64,000 nucleotides of DNA from Chelativorans multitrophicus (GCF_011317445.1 NZ_JAAAPL010000002.1:434001-498000), one strand, 5' to 3'; positions 1-9,140 are shown, counted from the stretch's first letter. Notes: generated from the letters alone by a model not told the origin. Numbers and translations: made by a program.

Positions 1-159
1 CACTTCGCGCACGACGCCCCGGCTGGCGCCGAGCTGCTCGCAAAGTTTCGGTTCCGGCGGGATGACACCGCTCTCGCCGAACCGGCCGCTGACAATCTGC
101 CGGCCGAGCTGGTTGAGCGTGTGCGAAAAAAGCGAGGGCCTTCGAGTAAGCTCCGGCAT
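1..159 (-). CDS. GntR-family regulator, FadR/FCD-like, N-terminal part only
   Basis: The reading frame starts with ATG at 157-159 on the minus strand and runs off the window edge, giving 53 codons. The visible residues form the start of a GntR-type winged helix: the LGRQIVSGRF segment, then VIPPEPKLCEQLG and SRGVVREV, which are the recognition-helix signatures of FadR-like members. It is divergent from the FAD oxidoreductase operon starting at 276, with a large nested dyad in the shared upstream region, so it is likely the local regulator (inference). The effector-binding domain lies outside the window, so the FCD assignment is a guess from the N-terminus. Confidence 0.8.
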   Translation of the reverse strand, partial: MPELTRRPSLFSHTLNQLGRQIVSGRFGESGVIPPEPKLCEQLGASRGVVREV

Positions 160-209
160 GCGCGACTCCGAGTAGGTGCGTGGAAAACCTCTACATATCA
201 ATTTTGCGG

Positions 210-262
210 TTGACACAATCCTCTTATCATATGAGTAAATAGGCTACTCATATCATAAGAGG
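210..262 (+). promoter_or_regulatory. Candidate -35 box and nested dyad operator in the divergent promoter region
   Basis: A TTGACA hexamer at 210-215 is followed by an 18-bp inverted repeat: arms 220-237 and 245-262, 17 of 18 positions paired, 7-nt loop. Each arm is itself an imperfect 15-bp dyad (CTCTTAT-C-ATATGAG, centred on 228; the copy is centred on 254). Two dyads 26 bp apart fit binding of two regulator dimers. The right arm ends in AAGAGG, which also serves as the ribosome binding site of the gene at 276. The likely ligand is the divergent GntR protein. No good -10 hexamer was found at standard spacing. Confidence 0.6.
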
Positions 263-275
263 AAAGACCCCTACG

Positions 276-1592
276 GTGCCCCTCCCGATGACCGTTGAAA
301 CAGCACCGCCTTCAGTGCTTCCGAGGCTGCCGGAAGACGGACGCACCTATGTCGTCGTGGTCGGAGCGGGCATTGTCGGACTGTCGTCGGCTCTCTGGCT
401 GCAAAAGGCAGGGCATGCGGTCGCGATCGTCGACCCGGAACCGCCGCTGCCCGGGTCCGGCTACCTGAATGCGGCAAGCTTCGGCAACGCCTGCACCGTG
501 GCGCTCGGCGCTTGCATACCCGTCGGAACCCCCGGCATCTTGCGCGAACTGCCCAGCATGCTCCTGAAGCGCAGCAGTCCCCTGTCCATCTTCTGGGGTG
601 ATCTGCCACGGCTTCTGCCCTGGCTGATCGATTTCCTGCGGTCGTCCACTCAAAAGGAATTCGATCGCATCGTCGGCGTCCTTGGGAAGCTGATGAGGCT
701 GGCGGAGGCGGGACACAACCCGCTTTTCGAAGAAGCGCAGGCGACGCATTTGAAGAAATCGGATGGATGCCTGTACCTCTACCGTTCTGAACGCAGCTTC
801 CAGCGGGCGCAGCGCGACATCGAGCTGCGGCGGCGCGAGGGCGTGCGCATGGAACTGCTCGATCGGAAGGCGGTCAAGGAACGGGAGCCGCATCTGGCGC
901 CGCTCTACAGCAATGGGCTGCTGTTCAACGACGCTTACAGGATAGACGATGCGCTGCAGTATGCGCAGGCCCTCGCCGCGTTGTTCCAGAAGAAGGGTGG
1001 CAAGTTCATCAGGAGCCGCGCTCGCGCGATCGAGCCGGGCGAGCAAAGCCTCGCCGTGCATTGTGAAGACGGGCACACAATCAAGGCGGATCGCGTGGTT
1101 GTCGCGGCGGGCGGATGGTCGCGCCACCTGGCGCTCACCTTGGGCGACAGGATACGGCTCGATGTCGAGCGCGGCTATCACGTTCTCTTCCCGCGCGACG
1201 GAAGCCTCCTGGGTGCTCCGACGTGCTACCCGGAGCACGGCTTCTACATGACGCCGCTCGGCGAGGGGCTGCGGTCGGCAGGCACTGTGGAGCTTGGCGG
1301 CCTCGGCAAGCCGGCGCGGCCAGAAAGAACCGAAATCATCGAGAGGATGAGCCGCGTTCTCCTGCCGGGGCTGAGAGACTCCGGCAGGAAATGGCTCGGC
1401 TACCGCCCATCCATGCCGGATTCGCTTCCCGTGATCTCGCGGTCGCCTTCCGATTCGAGGGTAACTTATGCGTTCGGCCATGGGCACATAGGGCTCACGC
1501 TCGCCGGCATCACCGGGCGGCTGGTTTGCGACCTTGTCGGCGGTCGGACTCCGGTCATCGATCTTCATCCGCTGCGCGCGGATCGTTTCTAG
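276..1592 (+). CDS. DadA-like FAD-dependent amine/D-amino acid oxidoreductase
   Basis: This is a 438-aa flavoprotein of the DAO/DadA family, which oxidatively deaminates amino acids or N-substituted glycines. The FAD-binding GAGIVG is at residues 30-35, and the C-terminal segment (YRPSMPDSLPVI ... FGHGHIGLT) is typical of the family. It is first in an operon with a polyamine-type ABC importer, so its substrate is probably an imported amine (inference). The GTG at 276 has AAGAGG about 12 bases upstream; the ATG at 288 is an alternative start. It is paralogous to the protein at 26464, including the ending (ADRF versus QSRF). The substrate cannot be read from sequence, so dadA is not assigned. 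Confidence 0.85.
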   Translation: MPLPMTVETAPPSVLPRLPEDGRTYVVVVGAGIVGLSSALWLQKAGHAVAIVDPEPPLPGSGYLNAASFGNACTVALGACIPVGTPGILRELPSMLLKRSSPLSIFWGDLPRLLPWLIDFLRSSTQKEFDRIVGVLGKLMRLAEAGHNPLFEEAQATHLKKSDGCLYLYRSERSFQRAQRDIELRRREGVRMELLDRKAVKEREPHLAPLYSNGLLFNDAYRIDDALQYAQALAALFQKKGGKFIRSRARAIEPGEQSLAVHCEDGHTIKADRVVVAAGGWSRHLALTLGDRIRLDVERGYHVLFPRDGSLLGAPTCYPEHGFYMTPLGEGLRSAGTVELGGLGKPARPERTEIIERMSRVLLPGLRDSGRKWLGYRPSMPDSLPVISRSPSDSRVTYAFGHGHIGLTLAGITGRLVCDLVGGRTPVIDLHPLRADRF

Positions 1593-1750
1593 GACACGCG
1601 CGGAAACAATTCACGCAGGGAGGAAGAAGTATATATTGAAGGAAAATGTTATTGCAAAGAATACAATGATAAATGTGGAATTCTATTTGTAAGTTTTCCA
1701 ACATAATTCGAACCATGGGTGTGGACATCAACATGAATGGGAGCAGACAG

Positions 1751-2791
1751 ATGAAATATTGGAACGGTGCAGTAGCTGCGATCGCGGTCCTGATGCTTGG
1801 AGCCTCGCCATCGAGCGCTGAAGACAAGCCGGAAAGCATCATCGTAAACACCTCGGGCGGCGAGAACGGCCCGATGCTCAGGGAAGCCTACTTCAACGAT
1901 TTCGAGGCCACGACAGGCATCAAGATCGTCGACTCGAGCCCGGCGGATTTCGGCCGGCTACGCGCGATGGTCGAGAGCGGCAATGTGGAGTACACAGTCA
2001 CCGAGGTGGAGTCGGAGGATGCTTGGCGCGCGATCGAGATGAACCTGCTGGAGCCGATCGACGATGAGATTGTCGACCGCTCAAAATTTCCACCGCAGAC
2101 GTTGAACCCCTACCTATATCCGATCTCCAGCTATTCTACCGTGATCGGCTATTCGACCGAGGCCTTCCCGGAAGGTGGTCCCACGAACTGGAAGGAGTTC
2201 TGGGACGTCAAGACGTTCCCCGGCCCACGTTCCATGCGCAACCACCCGATCGACAATCTAGAAGCGGCATTGCTTGCCGACGGTGTGGCTCCGGAAGATC
2301 TCTATCCGCTGGATCTGGATAGAGCCTTCGCCAAGCTCGACGAAATCTATCCGCATGTCACGACGTGGTGGACCACCGGCGCGCAGCAGGCCCAGCAGCT
2401 GATCGACGGAGAGGTCGTGATAACCACCGGCTATAACTCGCGCCTTTACAGCGCCATCCGCAAGGGCGCCCCGATCAAGATGGAATTTGGCGGCGGCATC
2501 CTCAAAGCGGCAGCCTATGCGATCCCAAGGGGCGCTCCGCACGCTGAATGGGGCCAGAGATTCCTCGCCACGATGGCCAAGCCCGAGAACCAGGGCAAAT
2601 ACGCGCTGGCGTTCGGCCTCTCCGGCCCGGATCCGGACCACGTGAACTATGTCCCGGAAGACGTGCGCCAGTTGCTTCCGCTGCATCCGGACAATCTCAA
2701 GAAGCAGGTCTGGATGGATCAGGAGTGGTGGCTGGAGAATGGCGAGGCGGTGTCCGAACGTTGGACCGAGTGGATGCTGAGCCACAACTGA
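1751..2791 (+). CDS. ABC transporter periplasmic binding protein, spermidine/putrescine type
   Basis: This 346-aa exported solute-binding protein of the PotD/PotF-like family captures a ligand in the periplasm for the ATPase and permeases that follow. The start MKYWNGAVAAIAVLML gives a normal signal peptide, with likely cleavage after SSA near residue 23, and GGGAGC lies 7 bases upstream. In-frame starts at 1673 and 1733 would add an unusual N-terminal extension and are less likely. The order binding protein, ATPase, permease, permease is that of polyamine importers. Ligand specificity is not visible; a diamine or another small amine fits the FAD oxidoreductase before it. Confidence 0.88.
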   Translation: MKYWNGAVAAIAVLMLGASPSSAEDKPESIIVNTSGGENGPMLREAYFNDFEATTGIKIVDSSPADFGRLRAMVESGNVEYTVTEVESEDAWRAIEMNLLEPIDDEIVDRSKFPPQTLNPYLYPISSYSTVIGYSTEAFPEGGPTNWKEFWDVKTFPGPRSMRNHPIDNLEAALLADGVAPEDLYPLDLDRAFAKLDEIYPHVTTWWTTGAQQAQQLIDGEVVITTGYNSRLYSAIRKGAPIKMEFGGGILKAAAYAIPRGAPHAEWGQRFLATMAKPENQGKYALAFGLSGPDPDHVNYVPEDVRQLLPLHPDNLKKQVWMDQEWWLENGEAVSERWTEWMLSHN

Positions 2792-2836
2792 CACCGAAGC
2801 ACAGGCCTCTATGGGTTCAAACTTGTAGGACGTTCC

Positions 2837-3922
2837 ATGCCCGATTTTCGCAATACTTCGGCACTCAAGCTCGAGAACATTAGGAAGACCTTTGGGAGCG
2901 TTGAGGCCCTGAGCTCTATCAACCTGGAGGTGAGCGCCGGCGAGTTTCTTACGATTCTCGGGCCGAGCGGATCGGGCAAGACGACTCTTCTGAGGCTGAT
3001 AGCGGGCTTCGTGACGCCGGATTCGGGCAGCCTCACCATCTTTGGCGAGGATATGACCATGGCTTCGGCCGGGAAACGGCAGATCGGGATGGTGTTCCAG
3101 AACTACGCACTGTTCCCGCATCTGACGGTTCTGGAAAACGTAATGTTCCCGCTGGAAATGCGCAAGCATTCCCGGCGGGAAGCAGCCGAGAAGGCGGCGG
3201 CTGCGCTCGCTGCCGTGCACCTGGATGCGTTCGGGGATCGTTATCCAAAGCAAATCTCAGGCGGTCAGCAGCAGCGCGTGGCACTGGCTCGTGCAGTGGT
3301 CTTCGAGCCGAAACTGCTGCTGCTGGACGAGCCGTTCAGCGCGCTCGACCGCCGATTGCGCGAATCCATGCAGAGGGAGGTCAGGCAGTTGCAGGCCTCT
3401 CTCAACCTGACGACCATCTTCATCACGCACGATCAGGAAGAAGCCCTGTTCATGAGCGACCGCATCGCCGTCATCGACGGCGGCACGATACAGCAACTCG
3501 GTACGCCGAATGAGATCTATTACCACCCGAGGTCAATCACCGTCGCCGAGTTCATCGGCGACTCAAACATACTGGAGGGGACGGAAACTCCTGATGGCCT
3601 GCGCACGCGTTCCGGCATGCTGCTGCGGCGAGCCTCGTCTTCGAATAGCGGGCGTGTCCTCATCCGCCCGGAAGCGATCAGGATCTCGCGTGAGCCTGCC
3701 GATGGCGTTGCGATGAACCAGTTCAAGGGCAAAATCGCAAACCGAACCTTTGTCGGTGGCTTTACCATCTATCAGGTCGACGTTCACGGCGGTGACACAC
3801 TCACGGTCCGCTGCCTGGCGGACGAAGAGACTATGTTCGACACCCACCAGGAGGTTCACCTCAGCATTCGCGAGGCGGATTGCCGCCCCGTACCGCGGGA
3901 CGCAAAGGAGCCGCGCGGATGA
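2837..3922 (+). CDS. ABC transporter ATPase, PotA-like
   Basis: The 361-aa cytoplasmic ATPase energises the polyamine-type importer. Walker A GPSGSGKTT is at residues 42-50, the signature ISGGQQQRVALARA near 140, Walker B LLLLDEP near 160, and the switch histidine sits in FITHDQEEA. The last 100 residues form the TOBE-like domain seen in PotA, FbpC and related spermidine/iron/sulfate ATPases. An AGGA ribosome binding site precedes the ATG by 6 bases. Its TGA overlaps the ATG of the next permease gene (ATGA), so the two are translationally coupled. Confidence 0.92.
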   Translation: MPDFRNTSALKLENIRKTFGSVEALSSINLEVSAGEFLTILGPSGSGKTTLLRLIAGFVTPDSGSLTIFGEDMTMASAGKRQIGMVFQNYALFPHLTVLENVMFPLEMRKHSRREAAEKAAAALAAVHLDAFGDRYPKQISGGQQQRVALARAVVFEPKLLLLDEPFSALDRRLRESMQREVRQLQASLNLTTIFITHDQEEALFMSDRIAVIDGGTIQQLGTPNEIYYHPRSITVAEFIGDSNILEGTETPDGLRTRSGMLLRRASSSNSGRVLIRPEAIRISREPADGVAMNQFKGKIANRTFVGGFTIYQVDVHGGDTLTVRCLADEETMFDTHQEVHLSIREADCRPVPRDAKEPRG

Positions 3923-4776
3923 ACCAGGGTTTCCAGGCGATCAAGGCCCAGGCAGGCTCACTGGCGCTTGTAAGTCCCGCCCTCCTGCTGCTCGGGATCC
4001 TGTTCTTCTACCCGATCCTTCTTTTGTTCTTAACGACCCTCGAACTGGAGAACATCGGCAATTATGCGCAGGTGGTGAGCAGCGACACCTCCATGCAGGT
4101 TTTCTTCAACACGCTGCGCATCGCCGTCATCGTCACGGTAGTCGATCTGGTCCTCGCATATCCGCTGGCGGTCTACATCTCGCGCCTGTCGCCGACAGCA
4201 AAGACGTTTGCCTTTTTCCTGGTGCTGATCCCGCTGTGGACGAGCCAGCTCGTGCGCACCTATGCCTGGATGGTCCTTCTCGGGCGCAACGGACCGATCA
4301 ACAACGCGCTTGTCTGGCTGGGCATAGTCGATGCGCCGATCAGGCTGGCCAACAGCGAGTTCGCGGTCATCGCCGGCATGACGCATATCCTGCTGCCATA
4401 CATGCTGCTGCCGATCTACAACTCAGTTTCCAAAATCGATCCATCGCTCTTCGACGCGGCGCGCGGGCTCGGCGCCGGAGCCTTCTCGACCTTTACGCGG
4501 GTGCTGATGCCGCTGAGCATCCAAGGTGTCCTGGCGGGGGTCAGCCTTGTGCTGGTGCTTTCGCTCGGCGTGTTCATCATGCCGGCCTTGCTGGGCGGTG
4601 GCCGGGTTCCCGTCATTGCGCTCCTCATCGAGCAGCAGGCTGGATCGTTTTTGAACTGGGCGATGGCTGGAACCCTGTCCGCGGTGCTGATGGTCATCGT
4701 GATGATCACGTTCTTCATCATTAAACTTGCTACGCGACTGTTTGTCAGGGGACGGGCCGATGCCGCATTCAGTTAG
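3919..4776 (+). CDS. ABC transporter permease, PotB-like
   Basis: This 285-aa inner-membrane permease has about six hydrophobic segments and a BPD-transport EAA-type loop (FDAARGLGAGAFSTFTRVLMPLS), where it docks on the ATPase. The start is the ATG in the ATGA overlap with the ATPase gene, preceded by AAGGAG at 3905-3910; an upstream in-frame start at 3880 lies inside the ATPase gene and was not used. It pairs with the permease at 4760 as the two different membrane subunits of the importer. Confidence 0.9.
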   Translation: MNQGFQAIKAQAGSLALVSPALLLLGILFFYPILLLFLTTLELENIGNYAQVVSSDTSMQVFFNTLRIAVIVTVVDLVLAYPLAVYISRLSPTAKTFAFFLVLIPLWTSQLVRTYAWMVLLGRNGPINNALVWLGIVDAPIRLANSEFAVIAGMTHILLPYMLLPIYNSVSKIDPSLFDAARGLGAGAFSTFTRVLMPLSIQGVLAGVSLVLVLSLGVFIMPALLGGGRVPVIALLIEQQAGSFLNWAMAGTLSAVLMVIVMITFFIIKLATRLFVRGRADAAFS

Positions 4777-5578
4777 CATACAGAAGGCGTCGGGGTGGCT
4801 GGGCAACGGGCTGCTGCGGATCTTCTCCTGGATCGTGTTTCTCTTCCTCGTGTCGCCGCTTCTTGTGGTTGTGCCGATATCCTTCAGCGGCGGATCCTAT
4901 CTTCGCTTCCCGCCCGAGAGCTATTCGCTTCGCTGGTACGCGACCTATTTCGGGTCGGAGACCTGGATCGACGCCACCCTCCTGAGCATACTGGTCGGAG
5001 TCGTGGCGACGGTCCTGTCGGTTGCCTTTGGGTTCCTGTTTGCGCTGGGTATCACGCGCGGATTGAGAAAATGGTCCGGAGCGCTTGAGAAACTGGCGCT
5101 GGCGCCAATGATCGTACCGTCGATCGTCTATTCCGTCTCCATGTACGCGCTGTTCGCCGACCTCCGCTTGGTCGGCACCTGGTACGGCATCGCATTGGCC
5201 CATACCGTACTCTGCCTGCCCTTCGTGATCATCGTCCTGACCGCCGGGTTGAAGGAATTCGATATCGATCAGGAAACGGCCGCGATAGGGCTTGGAGCGA
5301 GCCGGCTGGTCGCGATCCGGCGGATCACCATACCGCAGATCCGATCGAGCCTGTTCTCGGCGGCGTTTCTCGCATTCATAACCTCCTTCGATGAGCTGGT
5401 CGTGGCGATGTTCCTTTCGGGAACGTTCGGCACCCTTCCCAAGAAAATGTTCGACAACATCCGCTTGCAGATCGACCCCACGATCGCCGCGGTCTCAGTG
5501 CTCGAAATCGCAATGGTCGTGATCGTCATGTTCGTGCTGCTCCGCATGAATAAAGGAAAAGCAGGCCGCCTGGCTTGA
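4760..5578 (+). CDS. ABC transporter permease, PotC-like
   Basis: This is the second membrane subunit, 272 aa, of the polyamine-type importer. It has about six hydrophobic segments and the EAA-type loop (ETAAIGLGASRLVAIRRITIP). I chose the ATG at 4760 (MPHSVSIQ); it overlaps the previous gene by 17 bases. A TTG at 4727 would lengthen it by 11 residues. The gene end overlaps a TTG that could start the next gene, showing tight operon packing. Confidence 0.9.
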   Translation: MPHSVSIQKASGWLGNGLLRIFSWIVFLFLVSPLLVVVPISFSGGSYLRFPPESYSLRWYATYFGSETWIDATLLSILVGVVATVLSVAFGFLFALGITRGLRKWSGALEKLALAPMIVPSIVYSVSMYALFADLRLVGTWYGIALAHTVLCLPFVIIVLTAGLKEFDIDQETAAIGLGASRLVAIRRITIPQIRSSLFSAAFLAFITSFDELVVAMFLSGTFGTLPKKMFDNIRLQIDPTIAAVSVLEIAMVVIVMFVLLRMNKGKAGRLA

Positions 5579-5583
5579 AAGCA

Positions 5584-7140
5584 ATGGAAACAGAGATGGA
5601 AAACATGCGCCCCGCCCTTACGACGTTTAATGGGCGATCCTTTGACGTGGCAATTATCGGAGGAGGGATAAACGGATGCTCCGCTGCGCAGCATCTCGCG
5701 GCGTCCGGCTATAAGGTGCTGCTGGTCGAGAAGCATGATTTCGCCAGCGGCGCAACCAGCCGATCTGGGCGCATCCTGCACTGCGGATTGAGATTCCTGG
5801 CGCCGGAGAAATCCGTCTCGGAATTCCTCTTCGCGCCAGGAAAGCTGCTAATGAAGCTGCGGACGGCGAGTGACATGGCCGTTGCGCAGGGTGAACTCTA
5901 CAAGACCATCCGGGCTTATCTGCGGCCTATGGACATCGCATTGCCCATCTACAAGCATGCCGGCTATCGGGGCTGGCATGTGGATATCGGAGCGGCTCTC
6001 GTGCGGGTGATGAATCGTGGCCGCAGCCCGATCAATTATCGCCGATGGAAAGGTGCCGCGTCGCCTCATCCGTTTGTAAAGCATCTCGTCAATCAGGACG
6101 ACATACGCTCCGTCGTGGCCTTCACCGACCAGCAGTTCAGGTGGCCCGAGCGCATCGCACTCGATGCATGCCTGAACGCGGAAGACATGGGCGCGGTGAT
6201 CCGCAACTACACCAAGGTGGTCCACCTGGAGAAAACTGGCAAGACCGACTGGAAGCTGACGCTGGAGGACAGCGAGCACACAGCCTCCGTCAACGCCCGC
6301 TATGTCCTGAATCTTGCAGGCATCGAGATCGACCGCACCAACCGCATGGTTCCCGGCCTGGATAATATTCCTCCTCGCGTTCGCGCGATGAAGGGCGTCC
6401 ACGTACTCATTCGCCTGCCCGAAGAATTCCGCGGTCATGGCATAGCCGGCGAAAATTCCGAGGGTGAGCATATTTTCTGCCTTCCCTGGGGCGATTATCA
6501 CTACCTCGGGCCGACTGAGACGTTCTACGACGGACATCCGGATGAGGTGACCCCGCTGGACGAGGACATCGATTTCATCATCCGCGAAGCACAGGCTTTG
6601 CTTCCCGGCTTGCCGATCAAGGAAGCAAAAATTGAAATGGCCTGGGCTGGCGCGCGGCCGATTACTTTTGACCCCAGCAGGGCGAAGGGCAAGCGCCTGC
6701 CGTTCAGCATCTTCCACGACATGGTAGACCATGGCGCGCGCAATCTCCTGGCGGTGACCTGGGGCATCATTGTCAACCATCGGCAGACCGCCCGGAAGGT
6801 CACCCAGAAAGTCAAAGGTGTGCTGGGCGCCGCCGGTCCGGCTAAGACGATAAACTATTCTCCGCGCGGGATACCGGCCCTGACGCCGACATCATCACAG
6901 GCGGAAATCGAACGCGCTGTGCGTCACTTCTTGACGGCAGAGCACGCTACCAGCGCGATTGATATCCTTTGCCGCCGCACTCCACTCTTCTGGGACAAGG
7001 CAGTGACGCTGGACTTCCTGGGTAGGATCGTCGACGCGATGGGGGTAATCCTGCAGTGGTCAGAGGAGAGAAAGCAGGCGGAACTGGACAGCTTCGCCGA
7101 GTATGTGTGGCGTAACCACCGAGTGAAGCTTCCGTCCTAA
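5584..7140 (+). CDS. GlpD-like FAD-dependent dehydrogenase
   Basis: This 518-aa flavoprotein resembles aerobic glycerol-3-phosphate dehydrogenase. It has a GGGINGCSAA dinucleotide fold (residues 26-36), LLVEKHDFASGATS, an ILHCGLRFL segment like the GlpD HGGLRYL motif, and a C-terminal region resembling the DAO_C domain. It closes an operon with an amine oxidoreductase and a polyamine-type importer, with no glycerol genes nearby, so the substrate may not be glycerol-3-phosphate. Starts at TTG 5575, ATG 5584 and ATG 5596 are all possible; none has a strong ribosome binding site. The function beyond FAD-dependent dehydrogenase is uncertain. Confidence 0.8.
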   Translation: METEMENMRPALTTFNGRSFDVAIIGGGINGCSAAQHLAASGYKVLLVEKHDFASGATSRSGRILHCGLRFLAPEKSVSEFLFAPGKLLMKLRTASDMAVAQGELYKTIRAYLRPMDIALPIYKHAGYRGWHVDIGAALVRVMNRGRSPINYRRWKGAASPHPFVKHLVNQDDIRSVVAFTDQQFRWPERIALDACLNAEDMGAVIRNYTKVVHLEKTGKTDWKLTLEDSEHTASVNARYVLNLAGIEIDRTNRMVPGLDNIPPRVRAMKGVHVLIRLPEEFRGHGIAGENSEGEHIFCLPWGDYHYLGPTETFYDGHPDEVTPLDEDIDFIIREAQALLPGLPIKEAKIEMAWAGARPITFDPSRAKGKRLPFSIFHDMVDHGARNLLAVTWGIIVNHRQTARKVTQKVKGVLGAAGPAKTINYSPRGIPALTPTSSQAEIERAVRHFLTAEHATSAIDILCRRTPLFWDKAVTLDFLGRIVDAMGVILQWSEERKQAELDSFAEYVWRNHRVKLPS

Positions 7141-7206
7141 GACCTTCAGGCATTATGAAATTTTAACATCGCGTGCGATGCGTAGCCTGGTTGGGTTGGC
7201 AGCTTA

Positions 7207-7341
7207 ATGCACGAATGCGTTTGGTTCAAAATCGGCGTGAAGAGCCTCGCCGATTCCGAAATTGTCTGGGATGCCGTCTGCAAGGCGATCAAGAAGATCG
7301 CCGCCTTGCTGCGCGCCACGGTCTACCGGTTAAGATTATGA
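7207..7341 (+). pseudogene. Short orphan reading frame, possible gene remnant
   Basis: A 44-codon frame from ATG 7207 to TGA 7341 lies in the gap between convergent genes. It encodes an amphipathic helical segment (AVCKAIKKIAALLRATVYR) that looks protein-like, but there is no good ribosome binding site and I do not recognise the family. The 3' end overlaps the end of the creatininase-family gene by six bases. It may be the tail of a decayed gene or chance. A 7-bp stem (7284-7290 with 7296-7302) lies inside it, without a T tract. Confidence 0.2.
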
Positions 7342-8157
7342 ATTCGGCATGGCGTTGGGGGCAGAGCGCAGATCGGCCGGATCGCAGTTGCGGAAATGTT
7401 TTACGAACTCGGCGGCGAAGGAGATGATGTGCTCAGCAAAGGCCGCCCCGATCTCAGCGCTAGACAGCCGTGAGTTCCCGCCGATCAAGCCGTGCGGATT
7501 GACGTCAAGCGCGTCCAAGGGAACGGCCACCTCGCAGCCTTGGAACGATATTGCCGACAGGCCGACCGGCTCATGCCCGAAGGCCTTCGCGGCCTCGCTC
7601 GTTTTCTGAAGATCCGGTCGCATCAGCTCGGGAAAGTAATGCCAGTAGACCGAGGTGATCGGGTCGGCCCCATGGCCACCGGCGCGCTCGGCAAGATCCC
7701 CGTGCAGCCTCGTCCAGAGTTCGTGCGGTATGGCCTTCCAAATATTGATGGAGGGAATGATCAGGCCTGTACGGATCTTCAATTCGCGCACGGTCTGGTC
7801 GATCAGGCCCGCATTGCCGGTGTGACCGTTGAATAGCACGATCCGCCGCAATCCGTGATCCAGGAAGGCTGCAATCGTATCCTCCAGCAGCGCGCAGAAG
7901 GTCGCCGGCCGTAGCTGGATACCGCCTGCCATGCCTCGGAAGACATCGGCATAGCCGAACGGGATAGTAGGAGCGGCGATCGCTCCGGAGCGTTCGGCGA
8001 CGGCGGCCGCAAGACGTTCGGAGAGCATGAAATCGCCCATGGGCGCGTGCGGCCCCTGTTCCTCCTGGCTGCCGAGCGGAACGAGGATGACCGGGTCCTC
8101 CGCCATGCGCTCGCGAAATTCCACGAAGGTCATGTCCTTTAGCTGATGTTTCTTCAT
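7336..8157 (-). CDS. Creatininase-family amidohydrolase
   Basis: The 273-aa protein belongs to the creatininase family, metal-dependent enzymes that open cyclic or linear amides. The N-terminal metal motif reads GSQEEQGPH where the family usually has GSxEQHGPH, so one conserved His is Gln. The second motif FNGHTGN is intact, and GHGADP follows further on. The ATG overlaps the TGA of the preceding ATPase gene (ATGA at 8154-8157), so it is the last gene of the importer operon, suggesting that it acts on the imported compound (inference). The substrate is unknown. Confidence 0.85.
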   Translation of the reverse strand: MKKHQLKDMTFVEFRERMAEDPVILVPLGSQEEQGPHAPMGDFMLSERLAAAVAERSGAIAAPTIPFGYADVFRGMAGGIQLRPATFCALLEDTIAAFLDHGLRRIVLFNGHTGNAGLIDQTVRELKIRTGLIIPSINIWKAIPHELWTRLHGDLAERAGGHGADPITSVYWHYFPELMRPDLQKTSEAAKAFGHEPVGLSAISFQGCEVAVPLDALDVNPHGLIGGNSRLSSAEIGAAFAEHIISFAAEFVKHFRNCDPADLRSAPNAMPNS

Positions 8158-9140
8158 TGGCCGGCCAATAGCTCCAGGCTTGATTTGCGTGTTGGGGCGC
8201 CGCCGGGATTGAGGCAGGCATGGAGGTGATGCTTGGGCCCCGCCAGGACCGGAGTCCCGGCGGCGCAAGCGGGAAGCGCGAACGGGCAGCGCGGGCGGAA
8301 CGGGCAGCCTTCCTCCGCGACCTCGGTGCTGTCCACGTCGGCCTCCCACGACCAGTCGGGCTTCAGGCGGTCGTCCTCCGCCGAAACGGTTGGGATAGAG
8401 GCCAGGAGCTGCTGCGTATAGCGGTGGCGCGGCCCGGAAAACACGTCCGCGACGGCGCCTTCCTCGACCACCAGGCCGCGATACATCACGATCACGCGGC
8501 TGGCGAGCACGCGCACGACGCTCAGATCATGGGTGATGAAGAGATAGGTCAGGCCCAGCTCCTCCTGCAGGTCCTTTAGAAGCCGCAGGATATGTGCCTG
8601 CACGGAGACGTCGAGCGAGGAGGTGGGCTCGTCGAGCACCAGCAGCTCCGGGTCCGTTGCGAGCGCGCGGGCAATGGCCACGCGCTGCCGTTGCCCGCCC
8701 GAAAGAGCTAGCGGCCGCCGGTCCTGCAGCTCGGGATGAAGGCCTACCTTTTCCAGAAGCTCGCCGATCCGCCGGCGCCGTTCGGATCGGCGGCAGACAT
8801 TGTGGACCGAGAGCGGCAACCCGATCGCTTGGCCGATGGATTTGCGCGGGTTGAGCGTGGAGTAGGGATTCTGCTGCACGAGGCCGATCTGCCGGCGGTC
8901 CGCCTTCGAGCGCCGGCCGGACAATGGCCTGCCCGCCAGGACGATCTCGCCGGCGGATGGCTTCTCGATGCCCAGAATGAGGTTGGCGAGCGTCGTCTTG
9001 CCCGATCCGGATTCGCCGACAATGGCGACGGTCTCTCCCTTGCCGACCGATAGATTGACGCCCTTTAGAGCCTTCACCTCGGAGCTGCCGACGTGAAAGG
9101 TCTTCGCGGCCTCGCGTATCTGGAGCAGCGGCTCGCTCAT
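8154..9140 (-). CDS. Peptide-type ABC transporter ATPase, DppF-like
   Basis: This 328-aa ATPase of a dipeptide/oligopeptide-type importer has Walker A GESGSGKTT at residues 42-50, signature LSGGQRQRVAIARA, Walker B LLVLDEPTSSLD, and the C-terminal oligopeptide-transporter extension with CPFRPRCPF. The ATG at 9138-9140 overlaps the TGA of the DppD-like gene; an upstream in-frame start at 9233 lies inside that gene and was rejected. It probably forms a heterodimer with the product of 9137-10102. Confidence 0.93.
   Translation of the reverse strand: MSEPLLQIREAAKTFHVGSSEVKALKGVNLSVGKGETVAIVGESGSGKTTLANLILGIEKPSAGEIVLAGRPLSGRRSKADRRQIGLVQQNPYSTLNPRKSIGQAIGLPLSVHNVCRRSERRRRIGELLEKVGLHPELQDRRPLALSGGQRQRVAIARALATDPELLVLDEPTSSLDVSVQAHILRLLKDLQEELGLTYLFITHDLSVVRVLASRVIVMYRGLVVEEGAVADVFSGPRHRYTQQLLASIPTVSAEDDRLKPDWSWEADVDSTEVAEEGCPFRPRCPFALPACAAGTPVLAGPKHHLHACLNPGGAPTRKSSLELLAGQ

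Noticed and set aside
7284-7302. 7-bp stem with a 5-base loop, considered as a terminator
   Set aside because: No T tract on either strand, and it lies inside a possible short reading frame.
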